From positions 1 through 64,000 of the forward strand of contig NZ_VKAB01000047.1 of assembly GCF_009769385.1 (NCBI RefSeq): 64,000 nt of DNA. The letters are read 5' to 3'. Position numbers and translations under genes: made by a program. The notes under the pieces were generated by a model. That model saw only the letters and a program-made list of their open reading frames with translations. It ran no database searches and was not told the DNA's origin. Below, piece by piece: positions 8,827-16,789 of the stretch (position 1 is the first letter of the stretch; each line of letters begins with the position of its first letter). This DNA comes from Saccharothrix deserti (GTDB lineage: Bacteria > Actinomycetota > Actinomycetes > Mycobacteriales > Pseudonocardiaceae).

Positions 8827-9141
8827 GTCTACGTGCGCGACCTGCAGTGGAAGGCGTTCACCTCGGCGCTGATGACCATGAGCGGCTGGTCGACGCCGAA
8901 GTTCAAGCAGCCCTGGGCCTACGGCGAGCCCTACACCGCGATCAACCGCGACTACCTCCAGCTCCGCGAGCGTCTGCTGCCCTACCTGTACTCCTACGCC
9001 GCCGAAGCGCACCGCACCGGCGCGCCGATCAACCGGTCGCTGATCTTGGAGTACCCGGACGACCCGAAGACCTGGGACGACACCACCAAGCACCAGTTCC
9101 TGGCGGGCGAGGAGTTCCTGGTCGCGCCCATGTGGGACACC
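8827..9141 (+). pseudogene. Glycoside hydrolase family 31, internal fragment
   Basis: About 105 codons match the end of the catalytic barrel of GH31 alpha-glucosidases/xylosidases: VYVRDLQWKAFTSALMTMSGW, KQPWAYGEPYTAINRDYLQL, RLLPYLYSYAAEAHRTG and FLVAPMW. The catalytic Asp region upstream and the C-terminal beta domains are absent. The match ends abruptly at about 9141, where a GntR fragment begins on the other strand, so the two are joined at a rearrangement point. There is no start codon or ribosome-binding site of its own. Confidence 0.75.
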
Positions 9142-9255
9142 GGCGAGGTCGGCCTCGTTGACCCGCGCGCCCGGCCGCAGCCGCCCGGTCATGATCAGCT
9201 CGCGGAGCGCGCCCGCCGTCGCCTCGGCGGCGCTCTCCCGCTCCGGCACCCGCAC
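9142..9255 (-). pseudogene. GntR-family regulator, N-terminal fragment
   Basis: VPERESAAEATAGALRELIM then TGRLRPGARVNEADLA is the start of a FadR/GntR winged helix. The recognition helix and ligand-binding domain are missing after the break near 9142. GntR regulators often sit beside sugar-hydrolase genes such as GH31, so both remnants may derive from one locus (inference). Confidence 0.6.
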
Positions 9256-9275
9256 CAGCTCCGCCAGGTGCTGGG

Positions 9276-11246
9276 CTACTCGTCTTCGTCGTCGATCGGT
9301 TCAGTGATCCACTCCGGAGGTACGAGGGCCTGGCTGTTGCTGTAGCGCCAGCGCTCGACGACGTGGTCCCGGAAGAGCGGGTCGGCCAGGTCGGCGTGCT
9401 CGACGACGATGACCTGGAGCGCGCCGTCGAGTGCCTGGACGGTGTCGTTGATGATCCGGTAGATATTCAGCAGGTGGCTGAGGTCGGTCCCCTGGGGTGT
9501 GGGCTCGCCGGTGTAGTCGGGTGGGAAGTACACCTGGGACGGCTGGTCGAGGATCAGCGTCCGAGGAACGGGTCCGCGGTGCTCGCTGAACCACTCGTGC
9601 AGGCTCAGCAGCGTGGCGACGTGGTAGCCCAGGTGGTTCTCGGCGCTGCCCATGTCGGCGAGCCGGACGGGCCCGTCGGCCGTGTCGGCGACGACAGTCA
9701 GCCGGTTGACGTCGAGGCGGATGGGCGCGTCCGAGTGGTCGAGCTCCAGTGAGGCAGCCTTGGTGCGGATGTTCTGGCTGATCAGGGACAGGTAACTGGT
9801 GAGCCGGTCGCCCTGGGTGTCGTCGCTCAGGAGCTCTTCCAGCTCAGCGATCTGTCGCTGGAGGTCGTCGCGGCGGTCTTCGACCTGCGGGGCACTCACA
9901 TGCTGGGCGGTGGTGTCGAGGTAGAGGCTGATACGACCGCGCACATGGGCGGCCCGCTGCGACTGGTCCGGCTCCTGCTGCAGCGCGCGCAGCCCGGCGC
10001 TGATCTCGTTAATCTCGTCCTGGCTGCGGGAGAGCGCCGCGCGCAGTTGCTGCAACTGCTCCTCCTCCAGGGCCATCTGGCGTTGCAGGGCGGGTGTGTC
10101 GCTGCCGATCACCTGCAGATCGCCGTCGAGGCGTTCGAGGTCTTGCATGATCGTCGCCACCGTGGTGTTGGCCGAGGCGATCTGGCTTTCGCACACCGGG
10201 CACTGGGCGGCCTGGGAGGTGTCCGGGGACAGTCGCATCAACCCGAGAGACGCGAGACGCCGGCGCTGCTCTCTTGCCTCGCCCGCGAAGTCGTCATTCT
10301 CCTCGACCGCGCGCTTGAGGTCGGCGATGCGGGCCCGGGACTGCCCGACGGCGCGCCGTAGTTGGGCGCGCCGGCCGATGGCGGCGGCCAACGGGTCGCC
10401 GCCGTTGTCCGGTCGGGACTCCAGCTCTAGCCGGATGCTGCCTTCCAAGGCCAACCGCAGAAGGCCAAGGACCTCCTCGGCCGTCGGCTCGCTGTCGCGG
10501 TGCGGTAGAAGCCCTGCCTCGACCGCCTCGGTGAGCAGTGCTCGGGCCTGGCCCGACGCTGGGCCGAGGTCGCGGGCCTGGGCGAGTTTGGCTTCAAGGT
10601 CGGAAAGGTCCCGGCGCAGGAGCCGCAGCCGGTTGCGCAACGCTGCCTGTTCGGGGTCGACGGCGCCAAGGAAGTACGGGATCACACCCCGGATGGTGTT
10701 CGGCCGCCACTCCTCACCTTGGGAGTGGAACAGCAGGTCGGGGTTGGCGACCTCGTTCTGCGCTTGGAAGCAGAAGTAGAGCGCGTGGCGGATCGACGGA
10801 GCGATCGTCTGGGCGCGGGCGACCGCAGGCACCTTGACGGTGCGGTCGATGCCGCAGAAGTCGCTGAGGATGTCCTTGGCGGTGTCCAGGGGCGTCGCGA
10901 AGGTCAGCTCTTCCAGCGGGGGAGGCGGGGTCTCCGGGGCCTGGGACAGGACACACAGCACGGTGCTCACGGCGTTCCCCGGCTCCGGGGCGCGCCGGGC
11001 GACGAAGATCTGCTGGCCGGGCTTCGCCAGGGTGACGGCGTAGGTGCCCACGTACTTGCGGACCTTGCCAGCCTTGACGGGGTAGTCGGAGCTGGCCAGA
11101 CAGTAGTCGATGATCGTCAGCAGCGCGCTCTTTCCGCGCCGGGAGTCGCCCGTGACGATGTTCAGGGTGCCGGTGCGGAACGGGACCGTACGGACCTGTC
11201 CGGGCTGCTTGCCGTAGACGGTGACCGCTTGGATCTGAAAGGTCAC
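9276..11246 (-). CDS. ABC-3C system ATPase, DUF3732 family
   Basis: 656 aa. It begins VTFQIQAVTVYGK and contains a Walker A VTGDSRRGKSALL (31-43), a Q-loop-like FQAQNE segment (about 150), long heptad-rich coiled coils, and a CPVC zinc-hook-like motif at about residue 347. Walker B, RTLILDQPSQVYFP, is near 562. This is the SMC/Rad50-like organisation of DUF3732 proteins, the NTPase of ABC three-component (ABC-3C) conflict systems. The GTG start at 11246 overlaps the previous stop by 4 bp (GTGA). Known ABC-3C systems are inferred to couple sensing by the ATPase to an effector, and the partners are the next two genes. Direct function in this strain is unproven. Confidence 0.85.
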   Translation of the reverse strand: MTFQIQAVTVYGKQPGQVRTVPFRTGTLNIVTGDSRRGKSALLTIIDYCLASSDYPVKAGKVRKYVGTYAVTLAKPGQQIFVARRAPEPGNAVSTVLCVLSQAPETPPPPLEELTFATPLDTAKDILSDFCGIDRTVKVPAVARAQTIAPSIRHALYFCFQAQNEVANPDLLFHSQGEEWRPNTIRGVIPYFLGAVDPEQAALRNRLRLLRRDLSDLEAKLAQARDLGPASGQARALLTEAVEAGLLPHRDSEPTAEEVLGLLRLALEGSIRLELESRPDNGGDPLAAAIGRRAQLRRAVGQSRARIADLKRAVEENDDFAGEAREQRRRLASLGLMRLSPDTSQAAQCPVCESQIASANTTVATIMQDLERLDGDLQVIGSDTPALQRQMALEEEQLQQLRAALSRSQDEINEISAGLRALQQEPDQSQRAAHVRGRISLYLDTTAQHVSAPQVEDRRDDLQRQIAELEELLSDDTQGDRLTSYLSLISQNIRTKAASLELDHSDAPIRLDVNRLTVVADTADGPVRLADMGSAENHLGYHVATLLSLHEWFSEHRGPVPRTLILDQPSQVYFPPDYTGEPTPQGTDLSHLLNIYRIINDTVQALDGALQVIVVEHADLADPLFRDHVVERWRYSNSQALVPPEWITEPIDDEDE

Positions 11247-11725
11247 GCTTGGACTCCCAGGAGCGTCAGGACGGTGCTGATGCTGCCGGTGCTGGGCAGC
11301 CAGCGCCCGAGTTGGTGGGCGGCTTTCTGGATCGCGGTGTTCTGCTCGGGGCCGTCCTTGAGGGCTGTCACGGACCGTGGCTTCACTGTCAGCCCGGAGC
11401 CTTGAAGCCTGAGCACATCGCTCTGAAGGGCGAAGAGCAGGCCTGGTCGCACGACGGCGGCGAGCGCGGCGGCGTTGAGACTCATGGCCACGCGCACGGC
11501 CTCGTTCTCGTCGAGCCAGCTCATCAGCCCGGTGCGGATGGTGGCGGGCAGCGCCGTCCGGATGGACGGCTGGAGGGCCATGACCGCGGCGGTCACTGCG
11601 ACTGGAAGCGGGCAAGCGGAGTGGTACCGCTTCTCGTAGCCCTGCACAGCCCGGACGCACACGAGTGCTGTGAAGGCCGGGTTGAACAGGGCGCGCTCCT
11701 CGCGGCTGAGGTCACGCTCGGCCAT
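11243..11725 (-). CDS. ABC-3C system middle component
   Basis: 160 aa beginning MAERDLSREERALFNPAFTA. It is mostly alpha-helical, with an N-terminal NPAFTALV segment and GLTVKPRSVTALKD near residue 115, as in middle components of ABC-3C systems, which link the ATPase and the effector. The frame extends further upstream, but the ATG at 11725 sits in the 3' end of the preceding gene (14-bp overlap) and gives the correct family length. It overlaps the ATPase start by 4 bp, so the three genes are translationally coupled. The subfamily number is not assigned. Confidence 0.75.
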   Translation of the reverse strand: MAERDLSREERALFNPAFTALVCVRAVQGYEKRYHSACPLPVAVTAAVMALQPSIRTALPATIRTGLMSWLDENEAVRVAMSLNAAALAAVVRPGLLFALQSDVLRLQGSGLTVKPRSVTALKDGPEQNTAIQKAAHQLGRWLPSTGSISTVLTLLGVQA

Positions 11726-12938
11726 CAGCGGCTCCCGCCGGCTCCAGCAGAGCCGCCAGCCGGGCGCTGAAGTCCGGATGCCACCCGACCCGCAGCTCGT
11801 CCGCGAGCATCTGGTATGACCCCTTGACGACGAACACCTCTTCACAGCCGGTGCGGATGCGAAGCCGGGCCTCCTGGTCGACCCACCTGTAGATCAGCTT
11901 GGCCTCACGCTTCATCTCTTCTTCGGTGGCTTCATCGCCGAGGTCTTCACGCATCTCGGCGAAGCGCGACTGCCACTCCTCCACGAGCCTGCGCTCATAC
12001 GCGCCGATCTCGCCGGCACGCAGCAGGTTCTCGTTCGCCCAGCGGGAGCGCTGAGCGAAGGCCCTCACCCAGTCGCGAACCGCGTAGCCGATCCGCTCCG
12101 CGCCCACGTCGATCAGCCGGAGCTGATGCACGAACACCTTATCGGCGGCATCGGCAGCGGCCGGGGCCGCAGCCGTGAGCGCGGCGATATCAGGGTCGAT
12201 CGGCAGATTGTGCGCACCGATCTGATTGCGTAGATCGTTGAACAGCTCGTCGAACTCGGCACCGGTCACCGGATCCGACCCCGGGAAGCTCATCTGGATG
12301 GACGCCCGCTCGAAGAACCAGCCCTCAAGACGCTGAAGAAAGGACTCGGCGTACCGGCGCTCGACGGCCAGGCTTGCGTAGCCGAGCAGGTCCTCCCTGA
12401 TGGAGTCCATCCCCGGTGCGTCACCGATGACCTCGATCCGGCTGATGAGCTCGGCCCGGCGTTGCGTCCCGAGCGCGTCGAACGCCTCGAAGGCCTTGGC
12501 CAACGTCGTACTCTTCGAGGACTGCCGCGCCTGGACGAGGAGGGCCTCGGCAGCCTGCTCGTCACGGTGTCCGCTAGCCTTGGGTTGCAGGAGGAAACCC
12601 GCGCTGTCGTCCGGCAGCTCTGCGGTGGTAATCAGGTAGAGGCTTGTCTCGGCAAGATCGATGTGCTTCTCGGTGACGGCGTGTGACCAGACCCTGATTG
12701 TCTTCCACAGGTCCGACGACAGGTCCGTCAGTCTCACGTTGTCTGCCCGCTTCTTCAGCTGGGTCAGCTCGGTGTGCGACCCGATAAGGGCCTGGACATC
12801 GTCCGTTGCCTCAATCGCCACACTCCACTCGATCCCGCCCCGTGAGAGTTCCACGCACCGCTGGAGGGCCACGCGGAGCTGGTAGAGGTATCCGAGCGCT
12901 GACGCCGATGCCTCGAAGGGATTCTCCGGGCCGGTCAT
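11712..12938 (-). CDS. ABC-3C system nuclease-like component (DUF4297/Cap4-like N-terminus)
   Basis: 408 aa, first gene of the operon. ALGYLYQLRVALQRC (14-28), then AIEATDDVQALI and TELTQLKKRAD (41-66), followed by LTDLSSDLWKTIRVWSHA, is the signature of DUF4297/Cap4-type PD-(D/E)xK nuclease domains; D46/D47 and the QLK (60-62) fit the active site. The remaining 250 residues are a helical C-terminal domain of the kind that defines ABC-3C effector proteins. A GGGAGG precedes the ATG at 12938 by 10 bases. The inferred role is a DNA-cleaving effector held in check until the ATPase is triggered. It is the best evidence that this locus is a defence system. Confidence 0.75.
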   Translation of the reverse strand: MTGPENPFEASASALGYLYQLRVALQRCVELSRGGIEWSVAIEATDDVQALIGSHTELTQLKKRADNVRLTDLSSDLWKTIRVWSHAVTEKHIDLAETSLYLITTAELPDDSAGFLLQPKASGHRDEQAAEALLVQARQSSKSTTLAKAFEAFDALGTQRRAELISRIEVIGDAPGMDSIREDLLGYASLAVERRYAESFLQRLEGWFFERASIQMSFPGSDPVTGAEFDELFNDLRNQIGAHNLPIDPDIAALTAAAPAAADAADKVFVHQLRLIDVGAERIGYAVRDWVRAFAQRSRWANENLLRAGEIGAYERRLVEEWQSRFAEMREDLGDEATEEEMKREAKLIYRWVDQEARLRIRTGCEEVFVVKGSYQMLADELRVGWHPDFSARLAALLEPAGAADGRA

Positions 12939-13290
12939 GCACCCACCGCCTCCCTCTGGTTACCGAGTGCAGCGATCATTTCATGGCTGCGCCGCAGGTA
13001 AACACGGACTGTCGAACTTGTCGAACCGTTACGAGTGCTGGCCAGCCGCCCGTAGTAGCCGCGCTGACCGTTACGGCAGCCGCGAATCAGCGTAAGGAGG
13101 GTGGCTTGATCATGTACATCCCTGCGGAGCGGGCTCCTACGGAGCGAGGGCGTCGGCCATGGCCTGGGCGAGCTCGTCGATCGTCCGCACCCACGCACCT
13201 GGGCGGCGTTATCCAGATCCGAGGCTCGGCGTCGCGGGCGTGATCGGCATCCGCCTGGCAGGGTGAGGGCGGAGCGCCGCCCGGTGCGGC
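12939..13290. other. Intergenic region with a possible gene tail
   Basis: Upstream of the ABC-3C operon and presumably holding its promoter; CCGTTACG occurs twice (about 13027 and 13066). On the minus strand VRTIDELAQAMADALAP followed by TAG (13137-13139) looks like the C-terminal tail of a lost protein of unknown type. Confidence 0.4.
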
Positions 13291-13615
13291 CTACTCGTAG
13301 GCCCAGGCCCGGCCGGTCTGGCGGCACTCCTCCACGGGGATCGGGTCGACGCCTGTCCTCATGCGGGCGGTGTACAGCAGGCCGTCGAGGTGGTCGATCT
13401 CGTGGTGGATGAGGCGGGCGAGTCCGCGCTCGTACACGGTGGTCACGGTTTCGCCGGTCAGGTTCGTGGTCTCGTCGGCGATCTTCAGGGGCGGGGGACG
13501 AGGCCGCGGACGTCGAAGAAGCTCAGGCATCCTTCGTACTGCTCGTCCGCATCGTCGGAGCGGTCAGTGATCCGCGGGTTGAGCAGGATGATCGCCGGGG
13601 CATCACCGAGCGGCT
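13291..13615 (-). pseudogene. Peptide deformylase, 5'-truncated and frameshifted
   Basis: The C-terminal two thirds of a peptide deformylase are recognisable: IILLNPRITDRSDD, EQYEGCLSFFDVRG (metal-binding Cys motif EGCLS) and LARLIHHEIDHLDGLLY (HExxH metal site). One base is missing in the C-rich run near 13490, so the EGCLS and HEIDH halves lie in different frames. The N-terminal GxGLAA motif is gone, because plus-strand glycosyltransferase sequence takes over at about 13612. A working copy must exist elsewhere if this enzyme is needed. Confidence 0.75.
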
Positions 13616-14664
13616 GGACGACGGCGGTGCTGCTGGCCGCCGCCCGGCTCGCAGCCGGCCTGTCGGCCGCCGGGCTGCGGGCCTTCCGGTCACGCCGCTG
13701 GCCCCGCCACCTGCGGCGGCTGCCGCCCCAAATCACCCTGATCGCCCGCTGCCTGACCGAGGCGTCCGCGTTGCGGTCCGCCCGCTGGCTGGAGTCCGGC
13801 GCCGACGCGGTGGTGATCCTGACCGCGAACGAGGCCCTGCACGGCGCCGCCGCCCTCCTCAGCGGCCAGCCGCACCTTCGGTTCGTCCACGAGGCCGTGA
13901 CCACCGAGGACGCCGTCGTGAGGCTGCTTGGCCAGCTCACCCGCCGGGGCGAGCAACGGGTGATCGCGGTGTACCCGACCTGGGCGGTCGGCGAACAGTT
14001 CGCCGCGGCCTTCCCCCACCTGCCCGCGGTGGTGCGGGCCTTCGCGGTCGACGACGGCCGCCGCCTGACCGACGCTGAGCGCGACGGCGGCCGGACGGCG
14101 TTCGGTATTCCCGCCGCCGAAGCCGCGGCGTGTCTGGTGGGCGACTGGTGGCCGTACAAGGACATCGACGTCATCAACGCCGCCCTGGCCCGGCTGAAGG
14201 AACCGCTGCACCTGGTGGTCGCGGGGAATCCGCTCGACGAAGCCGTACTCGAGCGGTGGCGGGCCCTGCCCCGCATCCGCCTGCACACCGTGCCCGGTCC
14301 CGTCGCGGAAAGCGTGCTGCGGCTGGTCTACGGCGCCGCCGACGCTGCCCTGGTCGCCCGCCACCCCGGGGTCGGCAAGGAATCCGGGCTCGTGATGGAC
14401 GCTGCCCGCCTCGGCGTCCCCCTCATCGTCTCCGACCACGACCCCGCCCTCACTGGCCGTCTGCACGGCCAGCCCTGTGCCCTGACGTTCATCGTCGGCG
14501 ACCTGGACGGTCTCGCCGCTGCCCTGCACGCCCTCATCCGCCAGCCGCCCAAGCCGCCCGGCTCCGAGGCACCCGGCCTGGTCGGGCTGTGGACGGCCGA
14601 AGATCAGGCCGACTTCCTCACCCGAACCTTCACCCCGCTCACGGCCAAGGAGTCCCGATCCTGA
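13612..14664 (+). pseudogene. Glycosyltransferase (GT-B/GT4-like), 5'-truncated
   Basis: About 350 codons of a GT-B-fold glycosyltransferase: a DUF-like N-terminal lobe with FVHEAVTTEDAVV and a C-terminal lobe with LVGDWWPYKDIDVINAAL, LHLVVAGNP and AADAALVARHPGVGKESGLV (donor-binding region), LGVPLIVSDHD. No start codon with a ribosome-binding site is seen, and the frame continues backward through the antisense of the deformylase remnant. The original N-terminus is therefore probably lost, although an in-frame GTG near 13630 could allow expression. The protein is cytoplasmic by composition. Acceptor and donor are unknown. Confidence 0.6.
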
Positions 14665-14945
14665 GCACGCCTCCAGCCCTGATCGCCTTCCACTTCCCCG
14701 GCCACGTCCCCGACACCCAGCGGCACGAGCTCCAGGCCGCCTGCCGGGACTCGGCATCATTCCCACCGGCACCAGCGCCGGCCCCTGGCACGAGCACACC
14801 AACACCCAGCTCCGCGACACCCTGCGACACCAGGCCGGTCCCGGCTGGTACCTGCTCGCCGACGCTGACGAGTCCAGCAGTACCCCGCCCGCTTTACGCG
14901 GTGATCGCCCAGGCCGAGAAGACCGGACACCGGGGGGTCGGCGGG
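14663..14945 (+). pseudogene. Glycosyltransferase-like gene fragment downstream of the GT gene
   Basis: The stop of the previous gene is immediately followed by TTGAGCACGCCTCCAGCC, which encodes LIAFHFPGHVPDTQRHELQ. A frame change near 14750 leads to IPTGTSAGPWHEHTNTQLRD and GWYLLADADE. The last phrase resembles the DxD-type motif of family-2-like transferases. The sequence is cut by dispersed repeat copy 4. It was probably the second gene of a small glycan operon. Confidence 0.4.
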
Positions 14946-15105
14946 GCTTATCGGAGGCCAGTGGCGGCGGCATTGCCTCCTGTCGGTTGGTGATCTCGGT
15001 ACGTGCCGCAGCCCTGGCCGGACCTCGGGCGGGATTACCAAAGGATGGGACCTGGGCTGACCAGCGGTTTTACACCGGCAGTCTGGTGGTTGAACGCCGG
15101 TTTAC
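14946..15105 (+). repeat. Dispersed repeat, copy 4 (best preserved)
   Basis: Runs from GCTTATCGGAGGCCAGTGG to GGTTGAACGCCGG. The 5' half can fold by pairing GGCCAG-GCGGC with GCCGC-CTGGCC. The 3' half can fold by pairing ACCAGCGG with CCG...CTGGT. It contains no open frame of its own and abuts the truncated glycosyltransferase-like fragment. Confidence 0.8.
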
Positions 15106-15527
15106 GCTGTCTTCGTCACGCTGACAGGTGTCCGTGGGCACGGTCATGCGGCCCCGTCCACGGACACTCCCTAAGTTGGTCTGTCGGCGTCTCTGAGATG
15201 GCGGAGGCCGGCGTTGTCCACGACGAGGAGCTGGGCACCCCGAGGTTGTGTTAACCAGTCGCCGCTCCGCAGATCCGACGCCGACGCCGAGACCATCGAA
15301 CCTCTGGTTCACCTTCCACATATTGCGAACACACTGGTCATATTGCGAACACACTGGTCCGCCTTAGCGGGGTTGTTCCAAGATCCGGCGGGCGGCGGGC
15401 GGGCCTCCGCGGGCGCCTTGGTGGACAGCGAGGTGACTTCGGCGGTGGTGTCCTCCGCAAGTGGCGGCCCCGGTAACCCGCTGTGGGTGCGTGCCGATAT
15501 TGCGGGTACCGGGAAGGAGGTGGGCGG
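15106..15527. other. Intergenic region with a 20-bp tandem duplication
   Basis: No gene is supported. CATATTGCGAACACACTGGT occurs twice back to back (15319-15338 and 15339-15358). The repeat could be a protein-binding array or a slippage product. Confidence 0.55.
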
Positions 15528-15761
15528 GTGTTGGGGCGAGGTGATGGCGGAACACCGGCGAGCCTGCTCATGGTCTTGTCGGTGGTGGGGTTGTCGGCTG
15601 CCGGTCTTGTGAACGCGTTCGTGGCGGTGACGGAGTCGGTGATGTGGGCGTGGTGGACCGCGTGGGTCTGCCTTCTGGTCGCGCCTGCCTTGGTCGTGGT
15701 GTGGTTGCGCCGTCCGAATCGGGACCGCATCGCCCGGTCGCGGCGCGGACGAGGGCTGTAG
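15528..15761 (+). CDS. Small two-helix membrane protein
   Basis: 77 aa starting at a GTG preceded by AAGGAGG seven bases upstream, a strong ribosome-binding site. Two hydrophobic segments are visible: LLMVLSVVGLSAAGLVNAFV (about 13-32) and MWAWWTAWVCLLVAPALVVV (about 38-57). They are followed by an arginine-rich tail, consistent with a cytoplasmic C-terminus. No family is recognised. It precedes the RsbW-like/STAS pair by 137 bp and may share a transcript, though that gap is long. Confidence 0.6.
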   Translation: MLGRGDGGTPASLLMVLSVVGLSAAGLVNAFVAVTESVMWAWWTAWVCLLVAPALVVVWLRRPNRDRIARSRRGRGL

Positions 15762-15898
15762 CTGTCGGGTCGCGGACGCCGCACCGGGGCGAGTGCCTCT
15801 CGGTGAATACCTCGCCCGAGCGTTTGGACCTCTGCGCGACCGGGTAATTCCAGGGCCTGTTTCTGCCTTGAAACCGCAGGGCGCTGGAGGGCTGGGCC

Positions 15899-16294
15899 GT
15901 GAGCACTGTCGATCTCCCTCGGGATGGGGTCGATCTCGACCTGCCCGATACCCCTCCCACCCCTAACGAGCTGCTGAGACTGGTTGCCGGCACTCTTCGG
16001 GGAACCGGCGACGACCGGCTCGTGGACGTCCAGGTGGTCGCCGCGCAACTGGTCGGCAACGCCTACCGCCATGCCCGCGCGCCACGACGACTGCGGCTGC
16101 GCCGGTTGTCCGACCGTGGCCTGGTCCGGGTCGAGGTCGACGACGGCAGCCCGAGTCTGCTGCCGGTCCTGGGGCGACTCGACACCCCGCAGCATGGTCG
16201 CGGCCTGCTCATGGTCAACCGGCTGTCGGTCAACTGGGGATATCGACCCCGCGGCGACCGCAAGACGGTCTGGGCCGAAGTCCAACTCGTCTGA
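15899..16294 (+). CDS. ATP-binding anti-sigma factor-like protein (RsbW family)
   Basis: 131 aa with the GHKL ATPase motifs in order: N-box VAAQLVGNAYRHA (about 47-59), G1-like VEVDDGSPSLLP (about 78-89), and G2 HGRGLLMVNRLSVNWGY (about 98-114). This is the actinobacterial stand-alone HATPase_c/RsbW type, which acts as a serine kinase and anti-sigma factor on a partner-switching STAS protein. The GTG start has GGAGG eight bases upstream. The STAS gene follows after 35 bp, so the two form an operon. No cognate sigma factor gene is in the window. Confidence 0.85.
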   Translation: MSTVDLPRDGVDLDLPDTPPTPNELLRLVAGTLRGTGDDRLVDVQVVAAQLVGNAYRHARAPRRLRLRRLSDRGLVRVEVDDGSPSLLPVLGRLDTPQHGRGLLMVNRLSVNWGYRPRGDRKTVWAEVQLV

Positions 16295-16329
16295 ATCGTT
16301 CCGGCGCAGCGGGAGACGGAAGGCGATCG

Positions 16330-16737
16330 GTGACACCCAACGCAGGTACGCCGTACTCCGGTGCGGGCTTTTCGTGCGACTGTCAGACCGGTGACGGCAC
16401 CACGGTGATCACGGTGTGCGGGGAAGTCGACATCCGCGCTGCGGAGGAGATCCAGGACCGCCTGGTGCGGGACGGGCTGGGGCCGGTCCGGGTCCGGCTC
16501 GACCTGGGCGGTGTGACGTTCATGGCGGTCGCGGGGCTGGCGGTGCTGTTGCATGCGGCGGACCTATGCCGCGATCGCGGCATGGACCTCACCCTGGTCG
16601 CCTCACCCCAGGTCATGAAGGTCATCGACCTGATCCACACCACCGCCGGACTCGCCGACCACCTGATTCCCGCAGGCGCTGGCGGATCCCCACCGACACA
16701 GGCCGCCGGAGCCGAGAACGCGTACGTCGACCGGTGA
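16330..16737 (+). CDS. STAS-domain anti-sigma factor antagonist-like protein
   Basis: 135 aa with a STAS domain: TVITVCGEVDIRAAEEIQDR (about 25-44) and VRLDLGGVTFMAVAGLAVLL (about 55-74). In phosphorylatable antagonists the loop reads F-(L/M)-D-S-(S/A)-G; here it reads FMAVAG, so the conserved Asp and Ser are both replaced. The RsbW-like gene just upstream should be its partner, but kinase control at that serine is not possible in this protein. GTG start with GGAAGG at a good distance. It may be a constitutively free antagonist or may bind another partner. Confidence 0.85.
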   Translation: MTPNAGTPYSGAGFSCDCQTGDGTTVITVCGEVDIRAAEEIQDRLVRDGLGPVRVRLDLGGVTFMAVAGLAVLLHAADLCRDRGMDLTLVASPQVMKVIDLIHTTAGLADHLIPAGAGGSPPTQAAGAENAYVDR

Positions 16738-16789
16738 CGAGTACGGGAACGCTTCGGCGGTTGCGCAGCGGCCGTGGGTCGACGTGCTG

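Noticed and set aside
13690-14973. Long minus-strand open frame opposite the glycosyltransferase
   Set aside because: Arg/Gly-rich antisense translation of a recognisable plus-strand gene; a GC-rich shadow.
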